64,000 nucleotides of DNA from Kineosporia succinea (GTDB lineage: Bacteria; Actinomycetota; Actinomycetes; Actinomycetales; Kineosporiaceae): positions 806,001 to 870,000 of the forward strand of contig NZ_JAUSQZ010000001.1 in NCBI RefSeq assembly GCF_030811555.1, given 5' to 3'. The notes under the pieces were generated by a model, which saw nothing but the letters and a program-made list of their open reading frames with translations, was not told the DNA's origin and did not search any database. The translations under genes were made by a program, and so were the position numbers. This document shows positions 51,837 to 61,525 of this stretch, in pieces; the first letter of the stretch is position 1, and each line of letters opens with the position of its first letter.

Positions 51837-54800
51837 CAGCGGTTCACCGGGACGTCGGTCAGCGACCAGACGAGACGGTCGAGGTGCGCGGGGTCCTTGC
51901 CCCAGATCGACGTGCCCGTGATGGTCAGGCCGTCTTCGGTCGGGTAGGTGCCCCGGATCCGGATCCGGTCGGTGATCTTGCCGGTCCGGGCGTCCGCGAC
52001 CGTGATCCTGCCGTGGGCGCGTCCCCGGGTGCTGGCGTTGATGTTGAAGGTGATCTTCCGGCCGGCGACGACACCGGTTCCGTCGATCGTCTTCAGCGTG
52101 CCCTTCTTGTGGGTGACGACGAAGTCACCGGAGTCCAGTTCCCCACCGAATCGGTAGGCCTGGCTCCCGGTGCGGTCGAACGTCACCGCGTCCCGCAGAC
52201 GCGGAGGCTGCACGGCGTCGACCGTGACGGTCTCCTGCGCGGTGGCCTTGGCGCCGTCGGTGTCGGTCACCGTCAGCTTGGCCGTGTAGGTGCCCGCACG
52301 GGCGTACGTGTGCGAGACCGTGGCGCCGGTGCCGGTCTCGCCGTCACCGAACTCCCAGGCGTACGAGTCGATTCCCTCGACATCGACCGACGCCCCCGCG
52401 TCGAACCGCACCACCAGCGGCGCGTTCCCCTGTGTCGGGTCGAGCGTGAAAGCGGCCGTGGGCAGGTCGTTCACGGGCGTCGTGGTGATCCACACGGTCG
52501 AAAGGGCCGTGCCGCCCTTACCGTCCGCGATGGAGTACACGAACGAGTCCCCTCCGTGGTAGTCCGGCCCCGGCGTGTAGGTGCAGGCCGCCCCCTGGCA
52601 GGCCAGGGAACCCAGCTGCGGGAAGGACGCCGGTTCGAACGTCAGCGGGTCGCCCTCGGGATCGGTGGCCCCCACACTCAGGTCGATGTTCACCGCGGTG
52701 TCTTCCGGGGTGTTCACGAACTGGTCGGGAGCGGACGGCGCGCGGTTGGCGCAGGTCAGCACCAGCCGCAGGTCGGTGACCGGCGGCGGGATGGTGAGGG
52801 TCTCACTGGCCGCGTACGGCAGTGCGGGATCGGCCGCCGAGGTGCAGTTCGGGTGCTCGGCCCTCACCTGGTAGTAGCCGGCCACGACGTCCCAGCCGAA
52901 GTGCCCGTCGGCGGTGGTGAACGACGGGTTGCGCCGGTTGGCCGGGGACATGAGCCCGGAACCGTCGGGCACCTCGGTGAACGGGCCGCTGATGTCGTCG
53001 GAGCGGTAGAGGGTCACCTCGGCGCCCTCGATCGCGTGCCCGGCGGTGTCGACCACGTTGCCGCTCGGGTCGATGTAGACGTCGAACGTGATCACGTTCG
53101 AGGTGCCGTCCGGGCAGGCCAGCGTGATGCTGATCTGCGCGAAACCACTGATCGGGCGCAGGGGTTCGATGGTGGCGGTGTACTCGCCGTCGGCCCCCTC
53201 GGCGAGCGTGCCGTCGCGGCGGGTCTCACCGCCCTGGGTCAGGACCCAGGTGGCCACGCCTCCCTCACAGCCGTGGGTGCGCAGGGTGAGCGGGTCGCCC
53301 CAGTAGAGCACCGGCAGGCCGTCGGGGTTGGTGGAGATGCTCGTGATGCTGGTGCCCGCCGGAGGTGGCGTCGGCAACTGCAGCACGATGTCCTGGCTGG
53401 TGAGGTCGGCCCCACCGTCCGGGATCGTGACCGTGCGCGAACCGGTTTCGGCCCGGGACGAGCCCGGCGGGTAGGCGGTGATCCGGTACTCGCCCGACGG
53501 CAGCCCGGCGACGCTGTACGCGCCGTCGCGGTTGGTCGAGGAGGTGTTGCAGGCCCGGTCACCGCTGGTCGGGCAGACCTGCACGAAACTGTCGGCGAGC
53601 ACGTTCGCCGGGTCGGGCGAGCCGCTGTAGACCGTGCCGGCCACGCTGCCACCCACCGGGACCTGCCCGGAACGCACCCGGAACACGTAGCGGCCGTCCA
53701 TGCTCGAGTCACGTCGGCCGTCGACCAGGGCGGTGGGCGACCCGTCGAGGAACGCGCCGTTGACCCCCGAGTTCGGGAACTCGTCGAACGTGCCCGCGAC
53801 GCCCGTACCGGCCGAGTACCCGGCCCGCACCGCCGTGCCGCCCAGACCGCCCGAGCCGCCCGAGGCGTCCCCTGTTTCCCACTGCGCCTGACCGTAGTTC
53901 ATGACGATGTCGAAGTCGCCGGGCCGGCCACCCGGGTCCTGCGACCGGTCGGTGAGCAGGAGCTGGGCCCGCACCAGCTTGTCCGCCCGGCCGCCGTAGT
54001 AGCCGACCCCGGCGCCGGCCCAGTTGGCGCAGAACGTCTTGCCGTCGGCCGAGGCCCCGTAGGTCACCACGTCGGAGCGCAGGTTGCGGGTGTCGACGTC
54101 GGCGAAGAACGGCGCGATGATCGGCCGGTCGATGTCAGACGTCAGTGCGAACGGGGTGAACGTGTTCATCGGCTGGTCGAACGTGACGTTGCCGTTGTTG
54201 TTGACGTAGAGCGAGTTGTGCGTGTTACCGAAGAAGTTGACGCTGAAGGGCAGGTCGATCCGGTCCGTCGAGCTGTCGTCGTTGCGGCCCAGGATGTTCT
54301 GGGTGCAGGCCGCGAGGTTCTGCACGGCGCCGCCGTTGTCGTCCTTCGGGCTCGCGAGCATCCGGGTCGCCTCGACCGTGGCCTTGACCTGTGCACAGTC
54401 GTCGGTGTCGGTGACACTGCCGACCAGGTTGGCGCAGCCCTGCTGCAGGGCGTTGGCCAGGTCGCGGTAGCGGCTCGTCGACGAGAGCAGGCCCTGCGCC
54501 TCGTAGTAGAGCCGGGCCGCCTTGTCGATACCGAGCCCCCTCACCGGGGTGCCGTTGAACGTCCCCCCATCGGTGATGAGGAAACCGGCCTTGTTGCCGA
54601 CACCGCTGTTGTGGTGCACGCCGCAGTTGTCGTTGGCGACGGCGTCGCACACCTCCTCCGGCGGCGTCTCCTGGTAGATGCTGCTGTCCATGGCGTCGGG
54701 CTGCGGCTCCACGGACCGCGTCGGGTCGGCCAGGTTGCGCGTGACCCCGCTCCCCGCGTCCTCACCGTGCAGCCAGTTGCGGTCGGCCGCGTCGTTGCCC

Positions 54801-56056
54801 AGGCCGTTGGTACGGTCGATGAACTCACCGAACACGTCGGACATCGACTCGTTGATGGCGCCGCTCTGGTCCAGGTACTCCAGCCCGTTCATGGCCGCGG
54901 TGACGCCGTGCGTCATCTCGTGGCCGGTGACGTCGTCGGAGAGCCGCTGCTCGCCGAAGGTCATCGTCGAGGTGGAGTCGTTGTAGAAGGCGTTGCCGTA
55001 CGGGCAGTCGTCGTTGCTGTCGGGGCAGGCGCGCACGATGGCGCTGAGGGTGCTGCCCGATCCGTTGATGCTGTCGCGCCCGAAGCGCTCACGGTAGAAG
55101 GAGTACACGGCGCCCAGGTAGTCGTACGCCTGGTTCACCTGCGGCTCGCCGGCCGCGGCGCCGCCCTCCTCGCGCACCGGGCTGTCGCAGGTGGACGCGC
55201 CCGCGCGGTCGTTCTGGTTGTCGCAGATGCGCCGGACCAGGTCGTTGGCCACCTTGTCGACCTGCACCAGGGGCTGGTTGCTGGCCGCGTCGACGTAGAC
55301 GTCAGCCGCATGCGGCTCACTGTCGCCCTCGGCGCTCACCCGCACCTTCCAGACCAGCTGCGGGTCGGGCTTCTCGGCTCGCCCGAGCAGGCTGGCGTCG
55401 TAGATGGCCTTGGCCGGTGCCACGACCTCGAGGTCGGCCTTCGGCACGTCCCAGTTCTGGCTGGCCTCGGTGACGGCGGTGGTGGTCGCCTGGGCGGGAG
55501 TGACAGCTGCCGTGGTCGATTCACGGACGTCGGGGCTGAGTTTTCCGGTCACACTCACCACCCTGCCCGCCTGGTTCACACGCACCACCAAGCCGGCCAT
55601 CGCCACGGGAACCTCGAGGCGTTTCTGGCTGAAGCGCACCCGCCAGCCGCCGCCCAGGGCCCCTTCGGGTGCGGACGCGGCGAGCTCGGTTCGGGTTGCC
55701 CCGAAAAGAGTTCCGTAACGGTCGATGAACGCCTGGGCGGCCTGTGCCGCCGTGGTGGTGCCTTCGGCGGTCCACGGGTGCCCGGCGGCGAAGCCGACGT
55801 AGCTGACGGCACCGGTGAGCGGGTCGGCGGAGATCTGGGTCTGGCCGTCGCCGGCCTTGACGAGCTGCTCGATCAGCAGCGCGTCGCCGGTGGCGGCGGG
55901 CTTCTCCGGTTCCGGCGCGGTCTTGTGAGTGCTCACGGCCAGAGCCGGTGAAGCACCGAGGACCATGGCGGCGCCACACACGGCGGCCGCTCCGGCTCGG
56001 ACCAAACGTATCCCGGGTCTTTCCACGGCCCTATTTCTGGCTCGCTTGCTGGTCAC
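51836..56056 (-). CDS. Large secreted M4-family metalloprotease with accessory domains
   Basis: 1406 aa. GTG 56056 has GGGGGGAA about 8 nt upstream. Signal peptide to about residue 40 (ASPALAVS). FTP/PepSY propeptide follows (QISADPLTGAVSYVGFAAGH), then a thermolysin-like zinc domain: DDVTGHEMTHGVTAAMNGLE (HExxH), third ligand Glu in GAINESMSDVFGE, proton-relay His in GVHHNSGVGNKAG. After it: nidogen-like (SLYVNNNGNVTFDQPMNTFT), a carboxypeptidase-regulatory-like domain, another Ig-like domain, a cadherin-like domain (DTAVNIDLSVGATDPEGDPL), a PKD (WEFGDGETGTGATVSHTY) and a beta-rich C-terminal domain. Likely secreted digestive or surface protease; accessory domains suggest adhesion to polymers. 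Confidence 0.9.
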   Translation of the reverse strand: MTSKRARNRAVERPGIRLVRAGAAAVCGAAMVLGASPALAVSTHKTAPEPEKPAATGDALLIEQLVKAGDGQTQISADPLTGAVSYVGFAAGHPWTAEGTTTAAQAAQAFIDRYGTLFGATRTELAASAPEGALGGGWRVRFSQKRLEVPVAMAGLVVRVNQAGRVVSVTGKLSPDVRESTTAAVTPAQATTTAVTEASQNWDVPKADLEVVAPAKAIYDASLLGRAEKPDPQLVWKVRVSAEGDSEPHAADVYVDAASNQPLVQVDKVANDLVRRICDNQNDRAGASTCDSPVREEGGAAAGEPQVNQAYDYLGAVYSFYRERFGRDSINGSGSTLSAIVRACPDSNDDCPYGNAFYNDSTSTMTFGEQRLSDDVTGHEMTHGVTAAMNGLEYLDQSGAINESMSDVFGEFIDRTNGLGNDAADRNWLHGEDAGSGVTRNLADPTRSVEPQPDAMDSSIYQETPPEEVCDAVANDNCGVHHNSGVGNKAGFLITDGGTFNGTPVRGLGIDKAARLYYEAQGLLSSTSRYRDLANALQQGCANLVGSVTDTDDCAQVKATVEATRMLASPKDDNGGAVQNLAACTQNILGRNDDSSTDRIDLPFSVNFFGNTHNSLYVNNNGNVTFDQPMNTFTPFALTSDIDRPIIAPFFADVDTRNLRSDVVTYGASADGKTFCANWAGAGVGYYGGRADKLVRAQLLLTDRSQDPGGRPGDFDIVMNYGQAQWETGDASGGSGGLGGTAVRAGYSAGTGVAGTFDEFPNSGVNGAFLDGSPTALVDGRRDSSMDGRYVFRVRSGQVPVGGSVAGTVYSGSPDPANVLADSFVQVCPTSGDRACNTSSTNRDGAYSVAGLPSGEYRITAYPPGSSRAETGSRTVTIPDGGADLTSQDIVLQLPTPPPAGTSITSISTNPDGLPVLYWGDPLTLRTHGCEGGVATWVLTQGGETRRDGTLAEGADGEYTATIEPLRPISGFAQISITLACPDGTSNVITFDVYIDPSGNVVDTAGHAIEGAEVTLYRSDDISGPFTEVPDGSGLMSPANRRNPSFTTADGHFGWDVVAGYYQVRAEHPNCTSAADPALPYAASETLTIPPPVTDLRLVLTCANRAPSAPDQFVNTPEDTAVNIDLSVGATDPEGDPLTFEPASFPQLGSLACQGAACTYTPGPDYHGGDSFVYSIADGKGGTALSTVWITTTPVNDLPTAAFTLDPTQGNAPLVVRFDAGASVDVEGIDSYAWEFGDGETGTGATVSHTYARAGTYTAKLTVTDTDGAKATAQETVTVDAVQPPRLRDAVTFDRTGSQAYRFGGELDSGDFVVTHKKGTLKTIDGTGVVAGRKITFNINASTRGRAHGRITVADARTGKITDRIRIRGTYPTEDGLTITGTSIWGKDPAHLDRLVWSLTDVPVNR

Positions 56057-56774
56057 AATGTTTCCCCCCGTGTATTGAATTGGACGGGGCGAACCGTAGC
56101 CCGGCGGCGTCGACAGGGGTGCGATCGGCACAGAAAGTGGCCTGAACAGTCGATCCTCACCGCGCGGGCTCATGAGCCACGAATGGGAGAAGATGGACTT
56201 GGTCAAACTGATACACCGCAGACCACGGACGCTATCGCCCACCGGCCCCGGTAAATTGAGAATTCTCTTTTAACCGTTGACGAAGAAGGCGCTGAATATT
56301 TCGACACTTGTTGATTCGCCTTGGCTTGCCACCACTTCGTGCACGCCTGGGATGTATCACTCTCCGGCGTTCTCAGTATGCGACCGTCAACCGTACGGTC
56401 CCTCCTGTGCCGATCCGGGGAATCGGAGGTTTCGATTGGGAAATTCGCCTGAAAGGCCTTGTGGGCACGGCTAATCTTCCAATCGCCGCCCGCATCCGGC
56501 GGCGGCCTTCCCTGACAACGGCGTTGGAGGACGGCCCCGGAGATCACCCACTCCGGCACAGCTGGCGCAAGGCCTGGACCCACTCGGCCCCACCCGAACC
56601 TTGAGCCCGGAGGAGTCCGAACCTTGGCGAATGCCCCCCGTTCCGGCCTGCCCGAAATCAAAAGCCGCAAGCAGCATCATCAATTTCTCTAGGCGACATC
56701 AACGCCAGCCTTCAGACCTGTAACACAAAAACACCGGGACTTTCAGTTCACCTCATCGATTGGGCTCACTGGAA
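56057..56774. other. Long intergenic region, AT-richer boundary
   Basis: 718 bp between the protease start and the first glycosyltransferase. GC is lower than in flanking genes. Includes an inverted repeat GACCGT-N7-ACGGTC at 56382-56400 and the palindrome GAGAATTCTC near 56261. A 155-codon minus-strand frame (56203-56670) shows no family motif and was not accepted. Probably holds promoters for both neighbours; no RNA gene recognised. Confidence 0.5.
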
Positions 56775-57941
56775 ATGGTTCGCGTACTGCAGGTCAGCGC
56801 CACTCTTTCATCGCTCGACGGAGGCCCGGCGGAAGCTGCCCTCAACCTCAATCGGGCACTACGCGCTCATGGTGTGGACGCCACCATTGTCTCCACCGAC
56901 CAGCACTCCGCCGGGCAGCTTCCGGACGAGCGCCGCCGGTACATCACCGCGTCGGGCGTGGCCGCCGAGTTGTACCGCGCCCACTGGCCTTTCGGCGTCA
57001 AGGCCTCCATCCGCATGGCTCTCGCCCTGAGTCGTCACGTTCGAGCGTCAGACGTCGTTCACATCCACGGCTTCTATCTCTGGCACGCCGTGCTGGCCGC
57101 GACCTACGCGCAGTTCCACCGCGTGCCCTACCTAATCCAGCCGCACGGCGTCTTCGAGCCCTACCAGGAGCAGCAGTCGACCCGGATCAAGTCACTGTTC
57201 ATGCGATTGGGCGGGCGCCGCGCCCTTCGGCTGGCCTCCGCCATCGCCTTCGACACCGAGACCGAACGCCGGGTGGCAGTGCTGCCCCGCTGCGCTCGAG
57301 CGGTGCGGCGCGTGATCATCGCTCCGGCTCCGCGAGGCCAGCGGCCCAAGGCCCGTGACATCGGCGGCGTCTCGCCGGGGCCGCACATCCTGTTCCTGGC
57401 GCGTATCGCCCCGAAGAAGAGGGTCGATCTCGTCATCGCCGCGATGCCGGAGATCCTGCGCCAGTTTCCAGGCGCCCGTCTCACCATCGCCGGTGACGAC
57501 GCCGAGCACCTCGCCGAGTCCGCCCTCCAGCAGTCGCCCGCCCAGGCCAGGGCCGCCATCACCTGCTGCGGCTTCGTCGAGGGCGTGGCCAAGGACGAAC
57601 TCATCGACTCGGCCGACGTGTACGTGCTCCCGTCGGAGAACGAGAACTTCGGCATCAGCGTGACCGAGGCTCTCGCCGCCGGGCTCCCCGTCGTCATCTC
57701 CAAGAACATCGCCCTCTGGCAACAAGTCCGGGAGCACGAGGCCGGTATCGTCATCGACCAGCTGGACGCGGCCGATGTGGCCCAAGCCGTGTGCACGCTG
57801 TTCAGCGATGCTCAGCGTCTGCACACCGCAGGCAACGCCGCCCTCGACCTCGGCCGAATCCTGTTCTCGGCCGACGCCACCCGCGAGCAGGCGATGAACG
57901 CCTACGAGACGGCGTTGGGCATGACACCTGCGCTGCACTGA
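56775..57941 (+). CDS. Glycosyltransferase family 4
   Basis: 388 aa GT-B enzyme adding a sugar from a nucleotide-sugar donor at the membrane face. N-terminal domain RVLQVSATLSSLDGGPAEAA and DVVHIHGFYLWHAVLAATYA; C-terminal donor-binding domain ILFLARIAPKKRVDLVIAAM, CGFVEGVAKDELIDSADVYV and the EX7E stretch ENENFGISVTEALAAGLPV. It shares VVHIHGFYLxH and IQPHGVFEPYQE with the GT at 59147, so they are paralogues. Start ATG 56775 has a weak GGA only. First gene of the cluster. Confidence 0.9.
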   Translation: MVRVLQVSATLSSLDGGPAEAALNLNRALRAHGVDATIVSTDQHSAGQLPDERRRYITASGVAAELYRAHWPFGVKASIRMALALSRHVRASDVVHIHGFYLWHAVLAATYAQFHRVPYLIQPHGVFEPYQEQQSTRIKSLFMRLGGRRALRLASAIAFDTETERRVAVLPRCARAVRRVIIAPAPRGQRPKARDIGGVSPGPHILFLARIAPKKRVDLVIAAMPEILRQFPGARLTIAGDDAEHLAESALQQSPAQARAAITCCGFVEGVAKDELIDSADVYVLPSENENFGISVTEALAAGLPVVISKNIALWQQVREHEAGIVIDQLDAADVAQAVCTLFSDAQRLHTAGNAALDLGRILFSADATREQAMNAYETALGMTPALH

Positions 57942-58129
57942 GCGCCAGCCGTCGCTGACTCTCTTGATCTCAAGCATTCGTCGTATGGACAGGTCCGTCG
58001 GCCGGTTCATATCCCTACGAAGGCATTCGAGGGAGCCCCTTTCACCGCGCGAAGCGACCGTCACCATGATTCACCTGCGGTAGCCTCCTCGGTACCGATT
58101 GTGACGATACGGAATCGGTGAGCAAATCA

Positions 58130-58182
58130 CCGACGTCGACGTCGGCCATGTACTCATGCCGTCCGGAAGGTCCGGACGGCAT
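58130..58182 (+). repeat. Palindrome and perfect hairpin upstream of the GT2 gene
   Basis: CCGACGTCGACGTCGG (58130-58145) is a perfect 16-bp palindrome. ATGCCGTCCGGA (58156-58167) and TCCGGACGGCAT (58171-58182) form a perfect 12-bp stem with a 3-nt loop, 56 nt before the GT2 start. A weaker dyad ACCGATT...AATCGGT lies at about 58094-58119. The whole 57942-58238 gap has no gene; it may contain a terminator for the first GT or regulatory sites. Confidence 0.6.
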
Positions 58183-58238
58183 CGAGCACCTCGGGACAAA
58201 CCGAGAACGCCGGCGCTCGCAACCGAGGAGGTCTCCAG

Positions 58239-59150
58239 ATGCGGTCCGACTTCAAGATCCCCGTCTCGGTCGTCATTCCGACGAAGAACGAAGAAGCAGG
58301 AATCCTGGAGTGCCTCGCCTCGGTGAAGGCCTTCGAGCAGGTCATCGTCGTCGACTCCGAGAGCCCCGACCGCACGCAGCCGTTGTCCAGGTCCGCGGGC
58401 GCGGAGGTCGTGAACTACCACTGGGACGGTGCGTACCCGAAGAAGAAGCAGTGGTGCCTGGACAACCTGGACCTGCGCCACGACTGGGTGCTCTTCATCG
58501 ACGGCGACGAGCGGCCCAGCGCCGCCCTCGTCTCAGCGATCCGCGAAGCCGCCCGAACCGGCAAGATCGACGAGTTCGGCGCCTTCGACCTGGATCTCGA
58601 CTACCACTTCCTCGGCCGTCCTCTTCGCCACGGCCACCAGGTGGTGAAACGGGCGCTCGTTCACCGCAGGCGCACGGTCTTTCCCGAGCTCGGTGACCTG
58701 GGCGCCCCCGGCATGGGCGAGCAGGAGGGCCATTACCAGCCCACCGTCGACGGGGCCGTGGGCCGGCTGCCCGGGCGCCTGGTTCACGACGACCCGGATC
58801 CGTTCGCGACCTGGGTCGCACGGCACAACCGCTACTCCGACTGGGAAGCCTACCTGCAGGAGCATCCCCAGCTCGCCCACCAGATCCAGCGCCTGCGCTC
58901 GAGCCGCGCCCGGCGCTACCGCGACACCCCGTTCAAACCCCTGGCCTTCTTCCTGTACTCGTACGTCCTGAGGCGCGGATTCCTCGACGGTGCAGCCGGT
59001 TTCCACTACGCCGTCGCTCACTCGTTCTACTTCTGGATGATCTCGGTCAAGCGGCGCGAGGCCCGGAACCTTCCCCCCGCCGGCACCATCGATGTCGACG
59101 CCACCCCCCGGGTCATCGACGTGGACAGATTCACGAAGGAAGTTAAGTGA
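58239..59150 (+). CDS. Glycosyltransferase family 2
   Basis: 303 aa GT-A enzyme. N-terminal nucleotide-binding strand VSVVIPTKNEEAGILECLAS, VIVVDSESPDRT, DXD-like LFIDGDERPS, and C-terminal helices with a hydrophobic stretch (PLAFFLYSYVLRRGFLDGAAG, FHYAVAHSFYFWMIS) that probably lies on the membrane. Related to WaaE-like Kdo/lipid-linked sugar transferases by general shape; substrate unknown. GAGGAGG sits about 8 nt before ATG 58239. Its stop overlaps the next gene (GTGA). Confidence 0.9.
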   Translation: MRSDFKIPVSVVIPTKNEEAGILECLASVKAFEQVIVVDSESPDRTQPLSRSAGAEVVNYHWDGAYPKKKQWCLDNLDLRHDWVLFIDGDERPSAALVSAIREAARTGKIDEFGAFDLDLDYHFLGRPLRHGHQVVKRALVHRRRTVFPELGDLGAPGMGEQEGHYQPTVDGAVGRLPGRLVHDDPDPFATWVARHNRYSDWEAYLQEHPQLAHQIQRLRSSRARRYRDTPFKPLAFFLYSYVLRRGFLDGAAGFHYAVAHSFYFWMISVKRREARNLPPAGTIDVDATPRVIDVDRFTKEVK

Positions 59151-60292
59151 CCCTGAGCGTCATGCGTGTCGCGGCCTCCGTCTCCCCCCTCGACGGCGGC
59201 CCGGCCACCGGAATTCTGGCCCTGTCAAGGGAACTCAGGCTCGCCGGCACCGAGGACACCATCTACGCGACCGACGCGCACGGCGCCGGGCACCTGCGCA
59301 AGACCGACCTGCCGAGCACCAATCAGCCCCACGTCAACCTCTCTCGGGTGCACTCCCCCAGGGCTCTGAAACCCGCGCTCGGCATGTCGATCCGGATCCT
59401 GCTGGGAATCCGCCACGTTGACGTGGTGCACATCCACGGCTTCTACCTGTTCCACAGCGCGCTGGCCGCGGTGACCGCTCGGCTGATGAAGAAGCCCTAC
59501 ATCATCCAGCCGCATGGGGTTTTCGAGCCGTATCAGGAGAAGCGGTCGCGCGGTCGGAAGAACGCGTACATGCGTGTGATCGGTGACCAGGTGCTCCGCC
59601 ACGCGGCGGGACTCATCTTCGCGACCGAGGCCGAACAGGCCAATGCCAAGGCAGTGATCGAGCGCTACTCGCTCACATCGTGGATCATGCCGCTCGGAGC
59701 TGACGCTACCGCTGTTCCGCCGAACCCCCCGGGCACGCCCCACGAGCCGACCGTCCTCTTCCTCGCGCGTCTCGCCTCGAAGAAGCGCGTCGACCTGGCC
59801 ATCAAGGCCATGCCCATCGTCCTTGAGTCTCAGCCTCGGGCAAGGCTTCTCATTGCCGGCGAGGGTGACATGGAACTCGTCGAGACGCCGTTGGCCGAAC
59901 TGGCGCCTGAGGTACAGGAACGCATCAGCGTCATCGGATTCGTCGAGGGCGATGCCAAGGCAGCCGCGTTCGCGCAGGCGGACGCGTATGTGCTGGCTTC
60001 CGAGAACGAGAACTTCGGGATCAGCGTTGCCGAGGCCCTTGCCACAGCGACCCCCGTCATCATCTCCGACCAGGTAGCCATCGCCCCGGCCGTCGAGACC
60101 AGCGAAGCCGGCATCATCGTCTCGTCGCTGACTCCGGAAGCCGTGGCCGACGCCATCCTCAGAGTCCTCGACCCGGACACCAATCAGGTCATGTCCCAGC
60201 ACGCCAAAGAGCTCGCCAACCGCGAGTTCAGCTGGTCGGCCACGGCCCGGACAGCCGAAGGCATCTACCGCGACCTGCTCCCCCCGTCCTGA
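59147..60292 (+). CDS. Glycosyltransferase family 4
   Basis: 381 aa GT-B enzyme, paralogue of the gene at 56775: SVSPLDGGPATGILALSREL, DVVHIHGFYLFHSALAAVTA, YIIQPHGVFEPYQEKRSRG, donor-site VLFLARLASKKRVDLAIKAM and SENENFGISVAEALATATPV. GTG 59147 overlaps the GT2 stop by 4 nt and has AAGGAA 7 nt upstream. The duplication of one GT4 type in a single cluster suggests two similar linkages in the same polymer. Confidence 0.9.
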   Translation: MTLSVMRVAASVSPLDGGPATGILALSRELRLAGTEDTIYATDAHGAGHLRKTDLPSTNQPHVNLSRVHSPRALKPALGMSIRILLGIRHVDVVHIHGFYLFHSALAAVTARLMKKPYIIQPHGVFEPYQEKRSRGRKNAYMRVIGDQVLRHAAGLIFATEAEQANAKAVIERYSLTSWIMPLGADATAVPPNPPGTPHEPTVLFLARLASKKRVDLAIKAMPIVLESQPRARLLIAGEGDMELVETPLAELAPEVQERISVIGFVEGDAKAAAFAQADAYVLASENENFGISVAEALATATPVIISDQVAIAPAVETSEAGIIVSSLTPEAVADAILRVLDPDTNQVMSQHAKELANREFSWSATARTAEGIYRDLLPPS

Positions 60293-60322
60293 CCCTGGCC
60301 ACACCGAGGAGGCTCCAGAACG

Positions 60323-61492
60323 ATGCCCGTACGCAGCGGCGACAAGCCCCGGGTGCTCTACTTCGTCTCCCACCCGATCCCGTACCAGGCACCGATGATC
60401 AAGTACCTGGCCACGACCGGCGACGTCGAGATGCACGTGGTCTTCGCCCGCGACGACGGCCTGGTCTCCTACTACGACCCGGACTTCCAGAAGTCCGTGG
60501 CCTGGGACATCCCGCTCACCGACGGCTACAGCCATGAGTTCCTCCGGATCAGGAGCGGTGAAGCGACCAGCCGGTTCATCAAGCTCACAGAGCTCGTCTC
60601 CTTGATCCAGACGTTCCGCCGGTTCCGTCCGGATGCGGTTTGGGTACACGGTTACGACTCCCGTTTCTCGCTGGCCCTGCTCGCGGCGTGCAAGCTGACC
60701 CGGGTGCCACTGCTGGCCCGCGCCGACGTCGAGGAGTCGGACGCGCATGGCGGCCCTAAGGTCCGCATGGTCAAGAACCGGCTCCTGCGCTGGTACTTCC
60801 CGCACATCAGCGGATTCCTGGCAGTGGGGATCCGGAACGCGAAATTCTACTCGGACCGCGGGGTTCCGGCCCGCAAGATCTTCTCGACCCCCTACGGAAT
60901 CGACAACGTGCGGTTCCAGCAGACGACTGAGTCTCCCGCCTCTTCCGAGGTACCGACCTTCCTCTTCGCCGGCAAGCTGATCCCCCGTAAGCGTCCGCAG
61001 GATGCCATCGAGGCGCTTCGCCGAGTTCCCGCCGCCAAGCTCATTTTCGTCGGAAGCGGTGAACTCGAGCCAATGCTCCGGCAGATGACCGAAGACTACG
61101 GGCTGCAGGATCGCGTCACCTTCGCCGGCTTCGTGAACCAGGCCGACATCGTCGGCTACTACCAGCGAGCTGCCGCGCTGCTGCTGATCTCCGAGCGCGA
61201 ACGCTGGGGTCTCGTGGCCAACGAGGCCATGGCGGCCGGCTGCCCGGTGATCAGTTACGAGGCCGTCGGGTGCAGCCATGACCTGGTGCGAGACCAGGAG
61301 ACCGGCTTCGTCGTGGACACGGGCAATGTCCCGCAGCTGGCCGAGGCGATGACGAAGCTGCTGGACCCGGAACGGCAGCGGGAGCTGTCACGCAACGCCC
61401 GGGAGCACGTGGCCAACTACTCGTTCCACGACGTAGCACGCGGACTGAACGACTCATTGAAGTCTTTGGGTGTCCTCACGCCGGCCGGGTGA
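60323..61492 (+). CDS. Glycosyltransferase family 4 (distinct subgroup)
   Basis: 389 aa GT-B enzyme unlike the other two. VLYFVSHPIPYQAPMIKYLA opening, DAVWVHGYDSRFSLALLAAC, PYGIDNVRF hinge, donor domain FLFAGKLIPRKRPQDAIEAL and EXnE stretch ISERERWGLVANEAMAAGCP. GAGGAGG upstream of ATG 60323 with the same ACCGAGGAGG-CTCCAG leader context as the GT2 gene. Last gene of the plus-strand run; it converges on the membrane protein gene. Confidence 0.9.
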   Translation: MPVRSGDKPRVLYFVSHPIPYQAPMIKYLATTGDVEMHVVFARDDGLVSYYDPDFQKSVAWDIPLTDGYSHEFLRIRSGEATSRFIKLTELVSLIQTFRRFRPDAVWVHGYDSRFSLALLAACKLTRVPLLARADVEESDAHGGPKVRMVKNRLLRWYFPHISGFLAVGIRNAKFYSDRGVPARKIFSTPYGIDNVRFQQTTESPASSEVPTFLFAGKLIPRKRPQDAIEALRRVPAAKLIFVGSGELEPMLRQMTEDYGLQDRVTFAGFVNQADIVGYYQRAAALLLISERERWGLVANEAMAAGCPVISYEAVGCSHDLVRDQETGFVVDTGNVPQLAEAMTKLLDPERQRELSRNAREHVANYSFHDVARGLNDSLKSLGVLTPAG

Positions 61493-61525
61493 CGGCGAGC
61501 AACCCACAGAACCGCTCAAGGCAAT

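Noticed and set aside
51884-55951. 1355-codon plus-strand frame opposite the protease gene
   Set aside because: Composition is typical of antisense high-GC frames, and the minus strand encodes HExxH and other conserved motifs.
56203-56670. Minus-strand 155-codon gene in the AT-richer gap
   Set aside because: Composition and lack of motifs suggest chance; it overlaps the protease upstream region.
58071-58481. Minus-strand 136-codon frame near the GT2 gene
   Set aside because: Antisense to the clear GT2 start region and without recognisable features.
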